A stretch of DNA of 64,000 nucleotides from Panax quinquefolius (taxonomy: Eukaryota; Streptophyta; Magnoliopsida; Apiales; Araliaceae). Where the stretch lies: contig CM035152.1 in assembly GCA_020205615.1 (NCBI GenBank), positions 156,101,669 to 156,165,668 on the forward strand. The letters run 5' to 3'. Below, one piece after another: positions 36,001 to 48,209 of the stretch (its first letter is position 1; the number at the start of each line of letters is the position of its first letter). Below the pieces are notes generated by a model. The model was not told where the DNA came from and ran no database searches. It saw only the letters and a list, made by a program, of their open reading frames with translations. The position numbers were made by a program, and so were the translations under genes.

Positions 36001-39000
36001 CGTGGCACCTTGCCACACTGATGAGTTGGTTTTATACCTACAAATTGTATAAATTGGATACTTCTTAGGCTTAATTCTTTGATAACTTTGAGTATTTTTA
36101 GTGTTATTTTACTTGTTCATGCATTTGTTTTGCAGAAAACGACTTTGGAGGGTCAAAACGGGAAATTTGGAGCTTAGTGGTATTTTTGTAAATTTTGAAC
36201 TATTGAGCTCGCCAAGAAGAAGGAGAGTTGTTTTGATGAGTTTCAGAAGTTGAGTCCAAGAAGGATTAATTTGGTTGACTGGTTTCAAAGGCTTTCAAGA
36301 GGGTTCAAAGACACAAGGAGAGGGCACTCATGCAAATCCCTAGTTTGAAATTTTGTTTTTGGGGAATTGAAGCAACTTGGATAGCAAGAAGATTCAAAGA
36401 AGGAAACGAGGAGAGAAACGAGGGTTGCGACATCAGTTTTACTCTCTTCTTTATCTTCTACTTTTGTATCTTGAATGTTTATTCAATTGTGGATTATAGT
36501 TTTTAATTCAATGACAATGAACTAAATTCTATTTTAAGATTACAATGGATCTTATTGCGTAGCTTTGACTGATATGCTTCCTTGTTAATTACTATTAATT
36601 ATTATTGGGGTTGTCTATTATGGTTTATGCTTAATTATTTAATTGTCTGATCAACAATTACCGTCATAATCTATATGAACTCGAGAGATGAATTATATGT
36701 TCATATCTGACCATAATAGCATGTGATTGTGTTTTCTGTATGGTGATAAAACTCATTATTTGTGTCTAGGATAGAGATATATTTATACACCGCATGTAAT
36801 CTGATAAGGAACATGTGCTTCAAATTCTTTTTAATTGTAATTCACACAGAGATATAGTGGATTAGTTAACTAGAGTGTTCACCTTAATTCTATCATCTGT
36901 GGATTTACGTTGATTCGTTTATGGTACATCAAGAGATGATCATAAATATTGATGAGTTCTCGATTAACAATCCGGAATAGATAACGTAACTAAACAAGAA
37001 ATGTATTGATCTAAGTGAAGCAATAAATGAAATTATAGTCTTAAGTCTCCATAATTTGTTTTCAACCTTGTGGTAGTTAGATTTAATTTGATTAATTATT
37101 TATTTTCATAAAATCCACAATCTTAATCATTTGTTTAATACAATTGAGTTAATACAAAATTAATAATTGTTAGTATAAATTACAATTTTTTCTCCGTCAG
37201 AACGATACTCAACTCATCATTATATTACTTGTGGACTGCGTATACTTGTGTATTTTGCTAGTATAAATTTAGGCAAACACACACCTGTGGTCTGGTTAAA
37301 TTTTTAAAAACAAAAAAGAAAACGGACAAAAAAATCATTTCAGGAAAATAAAATTGTCATATTGTTGAACTGGAAAGTTTGTATTCAACCCAAGAGGCCA
37401 AGAAGTGTAAATTTGGGATAAATTAAGTTTCACAATTATAACCATTTAATCTTAATTTGTCATCTAACATCCAAATCATCCTACAGCCAATCTAATATAA
37501 TCCCCCTCTTTTAGTAGATAAAACAAATAAAAAAAACCTTTGAACTTTCACCTCAAATTAGTTAAAAGAGTATTTTGTTTAAGAATTGTGGGGGCCAATG
37601 CCTTATTTGCATATAACAATGGATAAAAAACAGCCACATCATTTAATATAATAGCAGGTAGTAAGGTAGTTTAGTATTCCAGCATTTGTGATAAAGCTGT
37701 CTTCAGTAAATTGTTCACAGTTTTCATGCAAGTATCGAGCGTGCAAGTGTCATAAAAAGACATAGTTTAAAGTCATATATGAACTAAATTCTACCTTCAC
37801 TTGTTCCACGTAAAGCCGTTGAATTTTTCTTTTCAGTCTCACTCATAAAAGCGGTAGTGCTTGTGGAATTGACTGGCGCTACTATGGGAACACTCGCACT
37901 CACTCCTTCTGAAGCATTTTCTCCTTCAGGAACTTGTTTCTCTTTTACTTCACCTGTCACAGTAATCAAGTACAGCTAAAGCTCATAAATATAACATTAT
38001 AACATGAGAGTACTTAAAAAAGAACAGACGGGATAAATTCAAGATTTCACCAACAATTCTGTAAACATAAATTTTATACTAAACTACTGATTACTTCAGT
38101 ATGGTAACATCTGTAACAAAGTACTTCAGTATTGAATATTAACGGCAAGGTTTTCATTTTCTAGAATGCAAGTCATGCTAATGTGATTCCTTAATAATAG
38201 AACTGCAGCTTATCTAACATTTAAAATGTTCATCCAGTATGGAATCCACTATCTAGCAATTTAATATTTTAAAAGAAACAGGCATTGGATATATACATAA
38301 TTGTTTTCTAAACTTAAGATGTTAAAAAATCTCTCTATTCAGGGGAAAAAATAAAATAAAAATTCAGCGCCAGATTCCTGCACCAATTTACTCGTCATCT
38401 GGCTGATTAACCATCTATTTCTCTGTGACTGTTCTTCTTGTTTGTTGTACATCATTTGAAAACAAATTCCAAAAGTCTCTTTTACAATTAGGTTTCTTCT
38501 TTAGCCACTTTGCTACAGGAGAGAAAGAGACTATGGAAAGGCTTACTATTGGCAATATTTCTATATTTAATAAAACTCAATGAAAAAATACAATTTGCAT
38601 ACTCTTTTTTACAACTGCCTTTCTTTTGTTAAATACTTCTAATTACGATGCTAATTCAACAAGGCATAGCCGTTTCTTCAAATTATTTAAAAAGACCTGA
38701 ATATCTGATTGCAAATTCTGTCATTTCTAGCCACCCGTCTCAAAAATAATTCTGACCCAAGAGCTAGAAGATCTAGTTTTGCAATTTGTATAAAATTGTC
38801 GAATTTTAGCCTTCTTTTACACCCTTTATACTTCCAAATGGCTTTACAATATGTATTACTAGTCTAACATTCATAACTAGACAAGAATGTAGCTAAATGA
38901 TTTAAACAAGGTATATGTAGAACCAAACCTGGAGGTATCTTTAAGACATGACTCTGAGGTGGAACTACTGAGAAGATAATCGGGGTTTTTGCCCATCCAA

Positions 39001-39082
39001 AAAAAATAATGACTGTGAAGGCAACAGCAGCGAGGAAGAGAATTAGTTGTTTAGCTCTCAGTCCGTAGAAGCCTCCTTTCAT
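33055..39082 (-). CDS. TBL: Trichome birefringence-like (TBL) polysaccharide O-acetyltransferase, TBL14/15/16-type, 5 exons
   Basis: Exons (minus strand): 39082-38929, 37953-37795, 35917-35765, 34640-34445, 33883-33055; joined 1491 nt, 496 residues. The protein starts with a short basic segment and one membrane span (about residues 11-29), as in type II Golgi proteins. A Glu/Ser/Thr-rich stem follows, from exons 2 and 3 (about 52-155). The TBL domain ([37 protein letters not shown]) leads into the DUF231/PC-esterase domain, with the catalytic GDS (231-233) and the DCLHWCLPG motif (Asp475, His478). TBL proteins transfer acetyl groups to wall polysaccharides, mostly xylan or mannan, in the Golgi. 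The sequence alone does not fix the acceptor here. Close similarity to the Arabidopsis TBL14/15/16 group is from memory. Confidence 0.93.
35612..35640. repeat. (TA)n microsatellite in intron 3 of the TBL gene
   Basis: A run of about 13 TA units in the intron between TBL exons 3 and 4. A shorter TA run lies at 34697-34711 in the same intron. Confidence 0.85.
36014..37284 (+). mobile_element. Solo LTR (Athila-like) in intron 2 of the TBL gene
   Basis: A 1261-bp segment (36019-37279) begins TGATGAGTTGGTTTTATACC, ends TTTAGGCAAACA, and is flanked by CACAC on both sides (36014-36018 and 37280-37284). TG...CA ends with a 5-bp duplication and no internal region make it a solo LTR. The TGATGAGT start and the CTCCGTC...CGATACTCA... 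segment near its end resemble Athila-type LTRs. It lies antisense to the TBL gene in the intron between exons 2 and 3. Confidence 0.75.
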
Positions 39083-40347
39083 CCTTATTGCACACTAAAC
39101 AATGAACTCAACTTCATTCAAGTCTCATCAAAGATATTTTTTTATCTGTATAACAATAAATGGAAAAAGTCTTAGAAACAATAGCACAAAATAAATAAAT
39201 TAGCTTGATTGTTTTGACTTTCAAAAGTTCAGATTGCTAATAAGTGCCCATTTATCTGCCCAATGTTACTGGAGGAAAAAAATATATTGAATCAAGTATA
39301 GTGCAAGAAATGAGAAAAGTAAAATTCACCAATAGTAACAACATTTCCTATAAATGTGGTTCCAATTTAGAAATGCACGAAAGGAGTAGCAGTAATCAGG
39401 AGCTAAATGTGGTGCTATATTACCTCTTCTTCTTTTTCCCCCTTTGAAATTATTATAAGCAAATGCTAAAGGAAGGACTTGAGAGGTGCTGCATTACAAA
39501 TTTGTAAACAAAAATCAAGACTGAGAATGGAACAAAGTAACAAACAGATACTAGACAGTTAACCCATTCAAAAATCAGTCCAGTACTATCAAATACTATG
39601 TCCTTAAAAAAATGACGCATACAATTCAGAAAGTAAATGGTATTCTAAAAACCTCTTCTCTCTTAGCAGACTAAAATTTGTAGGAACTGGATTGGCAACG
39701 CAACATCAAACCTGAAATCATTCTCATTGCTCTGATCAAATATAATATACAAAGGATAGTTCAATACGAATTGAATATGGACCACATCTTAATTTTAGAG
39801 GAAAGAATTTTCTGCTACCAAGAATAACCTTAACATCATTACCTCACTTTCAGATCAAACAACATCTTCTCATAGCAAAAGATAATCACCATTTAATCAA
39901 AACTCATTGAATCCATGATGCAAATCATTGTTCCATCCAAAAAAAAGGGAAAAAAACAACTTCCGGGTCACTTCAACCTAAACTATAAATAGATTAAATA
40001 GATGTAGGATCTGATATTTTCCAAATTCAGTATCAATCACATCCATTTCAAACTAACACTAACCTTCCCAGATTCAGCATCTAACACAACCCTAATACTA
40101 ATAACAACAATAAGTCAAATAATGCTTAATTGTGAACATCAACTCAACCCTTGAAATGCCGCATGCTATAAACATGTTCCTCATCCACCAGCTAATATAT
40201 TAAACTCGGATCAACCAATTTTTCTGGAACAGTATATTAAATACACCTACATCGAAGATGTAAACAATCAGTCAAATTAATATTAATAGAATATATAGGA
40301 GTAAATATGAATATATGTATGATTCTAGGGAAAGGGAAATAATGAAC

Positions 40348-40550
40348 CTGAAAATTGACACTCCAACAGACCAGATCTTTGAATTGAAAATTGCTTGGAG
40401 AGAAAAATAATGATGAGTATGGAGTAAGAAAGTGAATGAAGACTTAAGGGAAACCGGTTCAGGTAAATATATACTAACGGGAAAATTACAGAGAGAGTAC
40501 GGCGGAGCTGACGGAGACGAGTAGAATACAAACTCTCGTAATTCCAATAC
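40348..40550 (-). other. Probable 5' UTR exon of the TBL gene
   Basis: A good donor (CAG/GTTCATT) on the minus strand at 40348/40347, with a pyrimidine-rich, TCTCTCC-containing stretch upstream, suggests a non-coding first exon here. The intron would run to an acceptor close to the start codon (TTTAG at about 39100). The intron (about 1.2 kb) shows no other feature. Confidence 0.5.
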
Positions 40551-41456
40551 ACCTATAAAAATATTTAATAATTTTAATAATTATTTTTTGTCTTCTCAAC
40601 GATACAAATAAAAAAAAATAGAGTATACGGACAAAAGAATGTACTAGAAAAACAAAAACAAATGAAAAATAAGTAGCTACAAATTTAAATTTAAACTCAC
40701 ATAATTACAACACACATTGTGCACTTAAAAGTGAATTCAATCCTCAAATAATAGGATTTGGTTGACTATTTAGGAGTCCAGAAATTTAGACTAAAATATC
40801 AAATGAAATTGAATTGATTATTTTAAATACGCATATTTTAATTAGAGTTTTTTTATATTTATTTCAAAAATAAATTATTAGTTTAAAAGATTAAAAGTGA
40901 TAAAAGATAGTAAAATTAAAATGACAAATTATGATGTCTCACTTTATAATTTATTTATATTATTATATTAGAAAAGGAATTTTTAAGAAAAAAGAAAAAA
41001 TATATAACAAAATAGGATATTTTTTTAAAAAATTTTTGTGAAAGAGAGAGACAGGGGGACTATTTTTTTTTTTTTTTATTATTATTCTTCACAAAAATAG
41101 TAGTTCTGTATAAAATTAGACATTTTCTTCTTTTGGGAATGGAGGGAGGAGTATCTCTATCATATATGACCGCTGGCGCTCGATTACCTGCTTGACCCAT
41201 TCGTCGGTGCGTTGAAACAACGCTTGCCCGTCGAGAGCAGATCCTCTCCCCAATTTCCCAGTCCCCTTGTGTTCCTCCACTTTATAATAAGCCAGCAATA
41301 AGTGGTAAAATAATCAAATTAGCTTTATCGGGGCGAGTTAAAGCTTCTACAGATAATACTGCTAGTATATAATTCGTTTTGGTATCAGTTCAATCGTTGA
41401 ATTATCAATTTCTTTTGCAGGTTTCTGGACGTTTTGATTCCAAATTTCAATAAAAA
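40551..41456. promoter_or_regulatory. Divergent promoter region between TBL and MTI1
   Basis: TBL is read leftward from about 40550 and MTI1 rightward, with a probable 5' UTR from about 41150. The space between is very AT-rich and has no coding sequence. A small 5' UTR intron of MTI1 probably ends at TTTTGCAG (41413-41420), with a donor candidate at 41304/41305. Confidence 0.5.
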
Positions 41457-41563
41457 ATGTCAGCAGAATCGAAGTTGAAAGATGCAGCTCAAGTTGAAGA
41501 AGGCGAATCTCTCCAATCCATCCGCTACAAACGTGGCTCACTTCAGCTACTTGATCAGGTCCT

Positions 41564-41614
<51 letters not shown>

Positions 41615-44600
41615 GTGTGTGTGTGTGTGTGTTTATCAGTTTATATATATTATGATTTTAGCAACATGTCTATGTTGTTAGATGATGCCTCCAAAAAGTA
41701 ACCTTTCCTGCTAATTTAATAATTGTATTCTCAATTGTTTGGGTTTTAAGTTGTTCCTGTTACTGTTAGGGAAATTGGATTAGCTGCTTTCCTCTGAATC
41801 CCTTTTTGTTGGATAAAAAACAAATATATAATCTCTTACTGATTTTGCATTCAATAAGCTTTTATCTTGAAAGGCTTTGGATTGGGGAAGATTTGGGGAT
41901 GTTTTATGGTCCTCTTGCTTTCAGTTTATTTCATGGATCTAATTTGAACTGTTTGTTGACCAGAGAAAGCTTCCACTCGAAACTATTTATTTGGATATTC
42001 GTGATGCCACTGATGGATGGTAATGTATTTCTCACTTGCCTAATTTAAATGTACACTTTATCATCATATCATGTTGCTTTGCCGCTTGAACTTCTATTAC
42101 CCAATACTAGGATGTTCAATCAACTAGTATCTGTTCACTAATTTATATAAAGAAAATTATCCTCACGATTTCAGTTTATAGCGAGTGATCATCTTATATT
42201 CTTTTGTTAATTTTGAATTTTGGATACGCTGTCGGTTCATCGTTTAAGAGTATTTCCTGAGCCATGTTATACATTTCTACAAATCTGTGGAAGAATGTGA
42301 TAGCTATGTACTTAGTAGGTTATCCAATTTAATACCCCCTCCAAAATTAGAGATACATTTTGACTTTTTGAAGTCAATTTAAGAATCCAAATTTGATATA
42401 ATTTTGATGTAGTTTTGAAAACAAAAAATATTAACTAGTAGTACTTTATAGTTCGTTTATAATTGTTGTAATTGTTTATTGTGAATCTAATTAATTTGAT
42501 TTTAAGATTTTGCGAATTGACTTGAAAAAGTTAAAATGTATGTCCAATTTTGGAACGGTGGGAGTATGCGTTTCTATGCATAAATAGTGAGGTCCTAACC
42601 ATATCTTCCACACCAACAACCAATAAACATGTGCTCCATACTTTCCCCAGGAAGCTTTTCGATTCAGTTTCTGAGTTATACTTCATAAGCTTACGTCTCC
42701 TTGTGAAACTTGTCCACATATAACATGATATCTTCTGTCTTTTCCTATTTCTTTGGCGACGTTTTTCCTAGCGTTTCGTAGTATTAATTATATATGATAT
42801 GTAACTGAAATTCCTCTGAAAATATTGGGGTAAAGGAGTTGTGTTTGTTTTATTTACTAGGTATTGAGTATCTATTCTTTTTATTTGATATATTAAACTA
42901 TATTGTTGTGTACTTGCATGAACCAGAAATGGGGAACCTGAAAAGGAACCAAGATGAGTTTCCAAACCACTATTATCCAAAGAAGAATGACCTTTACATC
43001 TTAGATCTACCTTATGCCCCCAGTGGACCTAGAAATTTGTCTCTGGGGCCGAGTTTTTTTTCAAATGACCTGTTTTAAATAGAAATACAAGAATTTTTTC
43101 TTACTCCTACTTAGAGTAATTTAAAATAAATTGTGTGCAATAATTTTTTTTTCAAGAAGCTTTTTAAGTACACAAAGTGATAATCTTTAATGTTTTTCTT
43201 GTGAAAAAAAAATATACGTAACTAACTATTCATGTGATCTATAAAATTTATTTGAGACATTTTAATTGAAACAAAGATATTTTTAACATGCTATGTTAAT
43301 AAAAAGAATGCATTTTTATTGATAGTATAGAAACGACCCAATATTCTTAAATTTATCATTACAATTTCGTTATCATACCATCACTATTAAACTAAACCTT
43401 TAATAAATTTATGAATAAACACGAAACATAAAAATATCACTAAAATTTGTAAGTTTGCAAATAGAATTCTTTTTTATAGTACGAATGGAGTAATATTTAT
43501 AAATATTTGTCTAAAAATAATTAATTCACATTAATTTTAAAATTTTAAAAATCAATGTTAAGAAGTCAAAACAGAACCTTTTTTTGTGAAATGGATGAAC
43601 TACTTTTCATAGATATGCAACTTGATGCAGGACAGATCTTGGATGAAGAATTAACGGAAAATAAATTAGGATCTAAACTCCACGTTTAGGCCACTAGGAT
43701 CTCTCAAGTGTATCCACTCCACGTTTCAACACTAAGGTGGTGTTTGTTTGTGTCTTAAAGGCTCTTAATAGGCGTTCCTCTGATTCGGTCAGAGGCATAA
43801 CTTGTTTGATAAAAAAATGTATGCCTCTTAATCGGTAAGATTCAAAAATAATGCTAAACCATTCAGAGCCATATCTGAGCGAATTTATGTTTTTTTGGAC
43901 AAAAATAACCTCAACAATATTACAAAATCTCTCTTTTATCCCCATCTCTTGTCCCTTTTTGCCCTTCTTGTTTGTCAAAAATGGAGTCTCAAACCTTGAT
44001 AATCTCTCCGATTCTGAGCTCGTCATCTTTGGAGATTACATGAGGTCCAAACTCGGAGCAAGTCGACTGAGGATTGTATGGAAAACTGACCACAGATGGG
44101 TACTCCACCAAAATAGTTCTCCGGGTCCGATGGGTTCTTTTCAAACTTTGGAATTTTGGCGAATTTTTTTTATATTGTGTTTGTAGTTTACTCTAAATAT
44201 AATTACTGTGAATCGGAACCTGTTTTTTGAATCTTTTGATGGACTTCTTCCATCTACGGATCTGATAAATTGATTAACTAATTTGACTTTTATTTTATTT
44301 TATTACATGTATGTCTTATGTTCAGTGGTTGATAGTGATTTTCTAATCGAACGCTTGGTTGCGGTTAATTGCTTACCTAATTTCTTATAAAAAATCAATT
44401 GATCATTTTCTTGAAGTACCCATGTTGGTATGAATTGAAAGCTAATTTGATCATCTAAATGTTATTTATCTTCCTTTAATTTGCTAATTTGGATGTTATT
44501 ATTACTTAAACTGAATAGAGGGTTAAAATAGTAAAATATTGTTATTCAGACATTTTGAAAAAATTAATTATCAAACAACATTTTTTCATTCAGACACAAT

Positions 44601-47600
44601 TTTGGACAGAGGCTCTACATTATTCAGATGTCTAAATTATTCAGATCTTAACACTCAGTTTTATCAAACACCACCTAAGATAGATAAAATACCTCTACGG
44701 TATGACTAAAATAATCAATTTCAATATCAATATTCTGTAATCTAAATAATGTGTGATGATTACATCACTATTTAAAGAAACTCAAAACCCTAATATTACT
44801 TGGGAAATAATAAAAGTCCTAAACGACTAAAATACCCTTATTAATAATTCCTAATCACTAATTAATGTCCTAAATCAATCCCCACTACTAAATAAAATAC
44901 ATAAATCACATCAATTACTTTTATATTAAACATAATAAAAACTCTAAATAATAAATATAACAAATCTCTTCTTTGTTCTTGACTTAGAGTCCCCATCACA
45001 ACTAAGTACCCCTATATAAGAAAAAAGTTCACAAAAGTCCCTGGGGGCATGGCCCCCACTGCCCCCAGTATAGGGCCGCCCCTGCTTATTCCCACCAGTT
45101 GCTATTGACAAAAATAATTGTATAGTTTTGGCATCTTGGCTGTACAGTATCAGAAAATTTAGCTACCTCTTGAATTTCTTTTGTTTGGCCATTGACAATT
45201 AATCCATTGTTATACTTGCGTAATGTTCATCGACCAATTTTCATATATCCAAGTAAATGTTGTTTTGTCTTTGTACGTATTGCAATTGCATCAGGGATGC
45301 AATAAGGGATATGGTGGTCCGTGGAGCACCTGCAATTGCTATAGCTGCTGCCCTCTCTCTTGCAGTAGAAGTATCTAATTTGGAGGATTTCAATGGGACT
45401 CCTGATGATGCAACATCTTTCCTCATAATGAAGTTAGAATATCTAGTCTCAAGGTAATCACAAACGAATATTGGATGTCTTTTAAGTAGTGGAGATGATG
45501 ATACTTGGACCTTGACAGTTCATCAGAACTAGAGCTGATATTCTACACGCCTTTTACAGCCGACCAACAGCTGTGAATCTTTCAGATGCTGCAACTAAAC
45601 TTACAGCAGTCATAGAGAAGGCTGCTGCCTCTGCCTCAGAAGCCAACATTGTTTTTCAGGTAGTTATTCATGTGCTCTATGCTTTGAAGATTGGTCTCTT
45701 CTTTATTTGGTACACCTCTAGTTTAGAGTCTATTGAGAGAAGGATTAGGAGAAACTTAAGATATTCATAGGTTTGAGTCTATGCAGGCTGCAGCTTCACC
45801 TGAAGTTTGGATTCATTGCCATTTAAAGCATACCAAAGTATTTATCTTAATTTTACTTTGCAATTACAATTATTATTTGTATAGGCTTACATTGAAGCTG
45901 CTGAAATTATGCTGGAGGATGACGTTGCTTCCAATAAAGCAATTGGATCATATGGATCTAGTTTTCTTCAGCACCAGCTGAAAGAGTTTAAGAGGCTATC
46001 TATTCTGACTCATTGCAATACTGGAAGGTACCTTCGTTTTTCTCCCATCCTCCGACCCTTCCTTTCTAATCATCATCAATATCATCATTGTTTATATGTC
46101 AAATAGCCAATGCAAATCCATTTATCTTGCAACAGTTGGATATGAAATCATTCTAATGGTTAATCACATTTTTAATAGTCTTGCAACAGCTGGATATGGG
46201 ACTGCCCTAGGCGTGATTCGTTCTCTTCATGGTGATGGAGTATTAGAAAGTGCATATTGCACTGAAACTCGGCCTTTCAATCAAGTGAGTGTGTGGCATG
46301 CACTTTTTTCACATAATTTCAGTGGTACAATTATTACCAGTAACACTACCCTGAGTAGCTGCATTGTTGCAGCTAAGAGATAACGTGTTCCCCCCCACCC
46401 CAACAAAGTAAATAAATAAATTGATTAATTGTCTGATAGGAGCGATAATCTATCAGTAATAAATATTCTAGACGCAGTGCTATATCATGTATTGCACTTT
46501 TGCGACCAAACATTAGGAGCAAGGCTGCTTATTTGATGGCTTCCATTTCATATTTTATACAATATACAGAAAACAAGCAAACCTGGATATAGCCTGCTAG
46601 TGGTGAAGTTAAATACTGTGGTTGAGGCTATCCAATACAAACCATATTTTGAAAACCACAAGTCCAGTGAGTTACCAAAAGGTTGTTTTTCGCTTTCAAG
46701 TGCAGACAAAATTTCTTCACATGTTAAATTATTCTGGAACCTGATTTTTATTTGTCTAAATTATTGGACTGATCTCTCTCCCCCTAAGGAAAACAGTAAT
46801 ATATACTCCCTCTATTCCAAATATAAGGTCAAGTTTGACATTTAAAGTACATATAAGACATTTTCAAACTCAAAATTGATATAATTCGGCAAAAATTAAG
46901 AAACAATAAATCTTGTAATTATTAATACTTTTTAGGTAGTTTATATTCATCATTGACTAAAATTAGCAAAAATTAAGGAACAGTAAATCTTGTAATTATT
47001 AATATTTTAGGTAGTTTGTATTCATCATTTACTAAAATTAAATGTATCTATGTCAATTTTGAGTTTGAAAATGTCTCAAGTTGGCTTTCAAAAATCAATA
47101 ATGATCTATAATTTGGAACGGAGGGAGTATGCGCGCACACACATTTTGGAGTTGTTAGTAATATATGTATGCATGCATGTGTGGCTGCTTGTGAGATTAA
47201 CAGGAAAGTTATAGGATGGCTTTCAGATTTATGTGGTTTGTATGCCTAGGAATTGTTACTCAAATACGTTTTTTGTTATGGTGCCACAAAGCTAATTGTT
47301 ACAGGATAATACATTGGTTAAACTGAATTGGTCTGCATCATTGTGATGCAACTCTACAAGCATAGCATATTTATATTTTGGTGTCCATTACCACTTCTTA
47401 TCGCCTTGCATTTGAATGTGTGCAAATTTTGAGGTTTTGTTTACATTTTCCTCAATAATGGCAGGGATCCAGACTTACAGCGTTTGAGTTGGTGCATGAT
47501 AACATTCCTGCTACTCTTATAGCAGATTCTGCTGCAGCTGCTTTAATGAAAGCTGGACGTGTGAATGCTGTCATTGTTGGAGCCGATCGTGTGGCTGCCA

Positions 47601-48209
47601 ATGGTAATTGAACACACTTACTGTTATATGACTAGATTTTTAATACTAGCAACCATGTTGACGTAAAAATGTAACCTAATTCCAGGTGACACTGCTAACA
47701 AGATTGGAACCTACAGCCTTGCCCTAGGTGCAATGCATCATGGTATTCCATTTTATGTGGCTGCACCCTTGACCTCTGTTGATTTATCACTTGCTTCTGG
47801 ACAAGAAATTGTTATAGAGGAAAGATCTGCCAAGGAATTATTACACTCGCATGGAGGACTTGGGAAACAAGTTGCTGCCTTCGGAATCTCTGTTTGGAAC
47901 CCTGCTTTCGATGTTACCCCGGCTAGCTTGATAAGTGGGGTTATTACTGAAAAGGTCCTCTCTCTCTCTCCCTCTGTGTGTGTGTGTTTGTGTGACACAC
48001 ATGGATAGATGCATGAAGGACACAAACACAGGTCCCTGGCATTTCTGGGAATCTGTTAACTCATAATTAGATGAATTTCATCCTTGACAACAACTCTTTC
48101 TTTCTTTTTTGTTTTTTCCCCATAGGGTGTCATAACAAAGTCGACAACTGATGCTTTTGACATTGCGGGTTTCATACAGAAGATATCAAGCGAAGGTTCT
48201 CTATTGTAA
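41457..48209 (+). CDS. MTI1: Methylthioribose-1-phosphate isomerase (MTNA/MTI1), 9 exons
   Basis: Exons: 41457-41558, 41964-42019, 45295-45453, 45560-45659, 45885-46027, 46179-46284, 47465-47603, 47686-47954, 48126-48209; joined 1158 nt, 385 residues, the usual plant length. The enzyme converts 5-methylthioribose 1-phosphate to 5-methylthioribulose 1-phosphate in the methionine salvage (Yang) cycle, which recycles methylthioadenosine from ethylene, polyamine and nicotianamine synthesis. Family marks are present: RGAPAI (from residue 62), [19 protein letters not shown] with the likely catalytic Cys183, TETRP, and [19 protein letters not shown] with the likely catalytic Asp263. The protein belongs to the eIF2B-alpha-like fold group. 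There is no transit peptide, so it is probably cytosolic. Every junction keeps frame with GT-AG ends. Confidence 0.95.
41571..41634. repeat. (CT)n(AT)n(GT)n compound microsatellite in MTI1 intron 1
   Basis: Successive runs of CT, AT and GT dinucleotides start just after the exon 1 donor. A similar CT/GT run lies at 47957-47995, just after the exon 8 donor. Confidence 0.9.
42335..42564. mobile_element. Stowaway MITE in MTI1 intron 2
   Basis: A 230-bp element with TA on both sides (42333-42334 and 42565-42566). The terminal inverted repeats are about 45 bp long: CTCCAAAATTAGAGATACAT on the left matches the complement of the right end, which carries ATGTATGTCCAATTTTGGAA. Both are followed by a shared GACTTTTTGAAGTCAATT-like stretch. 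Confidence 0.85.
43019..45084. mobile_element. hAT-like element in MTI1 intron 2, interrupted by a Harbinger-type insertion
   Basis: The left end reads CAGTGGACC from 43021 and the right end GGGCCGCCCCTG to 45084. Flanking 8-mers CTTATGCC (43011-43018) and CTTATTCC (45085-45092) differ at one base, the target-site size of hAT elements. Subtracting the nested insert (43736-44675) leaves about 1.1 kb with no transposase, so it is non-autonomous. The terminal repeats are imperfect, and the exact left end is uncertain by two bases. Confidence 0.55.
43736..44675. mobile_element. PIF/Harbinger (Tourist-like) element nested in the hAT-like element
   Basis: 940 bp with inverted ends GGTGGTGTTTG and CAAACACCACC, flanked by TAA on both sides (43733-43735 and 44676-44678), the signature of PIF/Harbinger elements. 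Open frames inside (for example around 43694-44026 minus and 43851-44186 plus) cross the element boundary or overlap each other, and I do not recognise a transposase in them. Confidence 0.75.
46806..47127. mobile_element. Stowaway MITE in MTI1 intron 6, with an internal duplication
   Basis: 322 bp flanked by TA (46804-46805 and 47128-47129). The left end, CTCCCTCTATTCCAAAT, is the inverted copy of the right end, ATTTGGAACGGAGGGAG. A segment of about 77 bp (GCAAAAATTAAGAAACAATA...) is present twice in tandem within it. Confidence 0.88.

Noticed and set aside
43694..44186. Overlapping 110-codon frames in MTI1 intron 2
   Set aside because: They cross or lie within the Harbinger-type element and show no transposase motif.
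47753..48029. Minus-strand frames over MTI1 exon 8
   Set aside because: They are shadows of the conserved isomerase exon.
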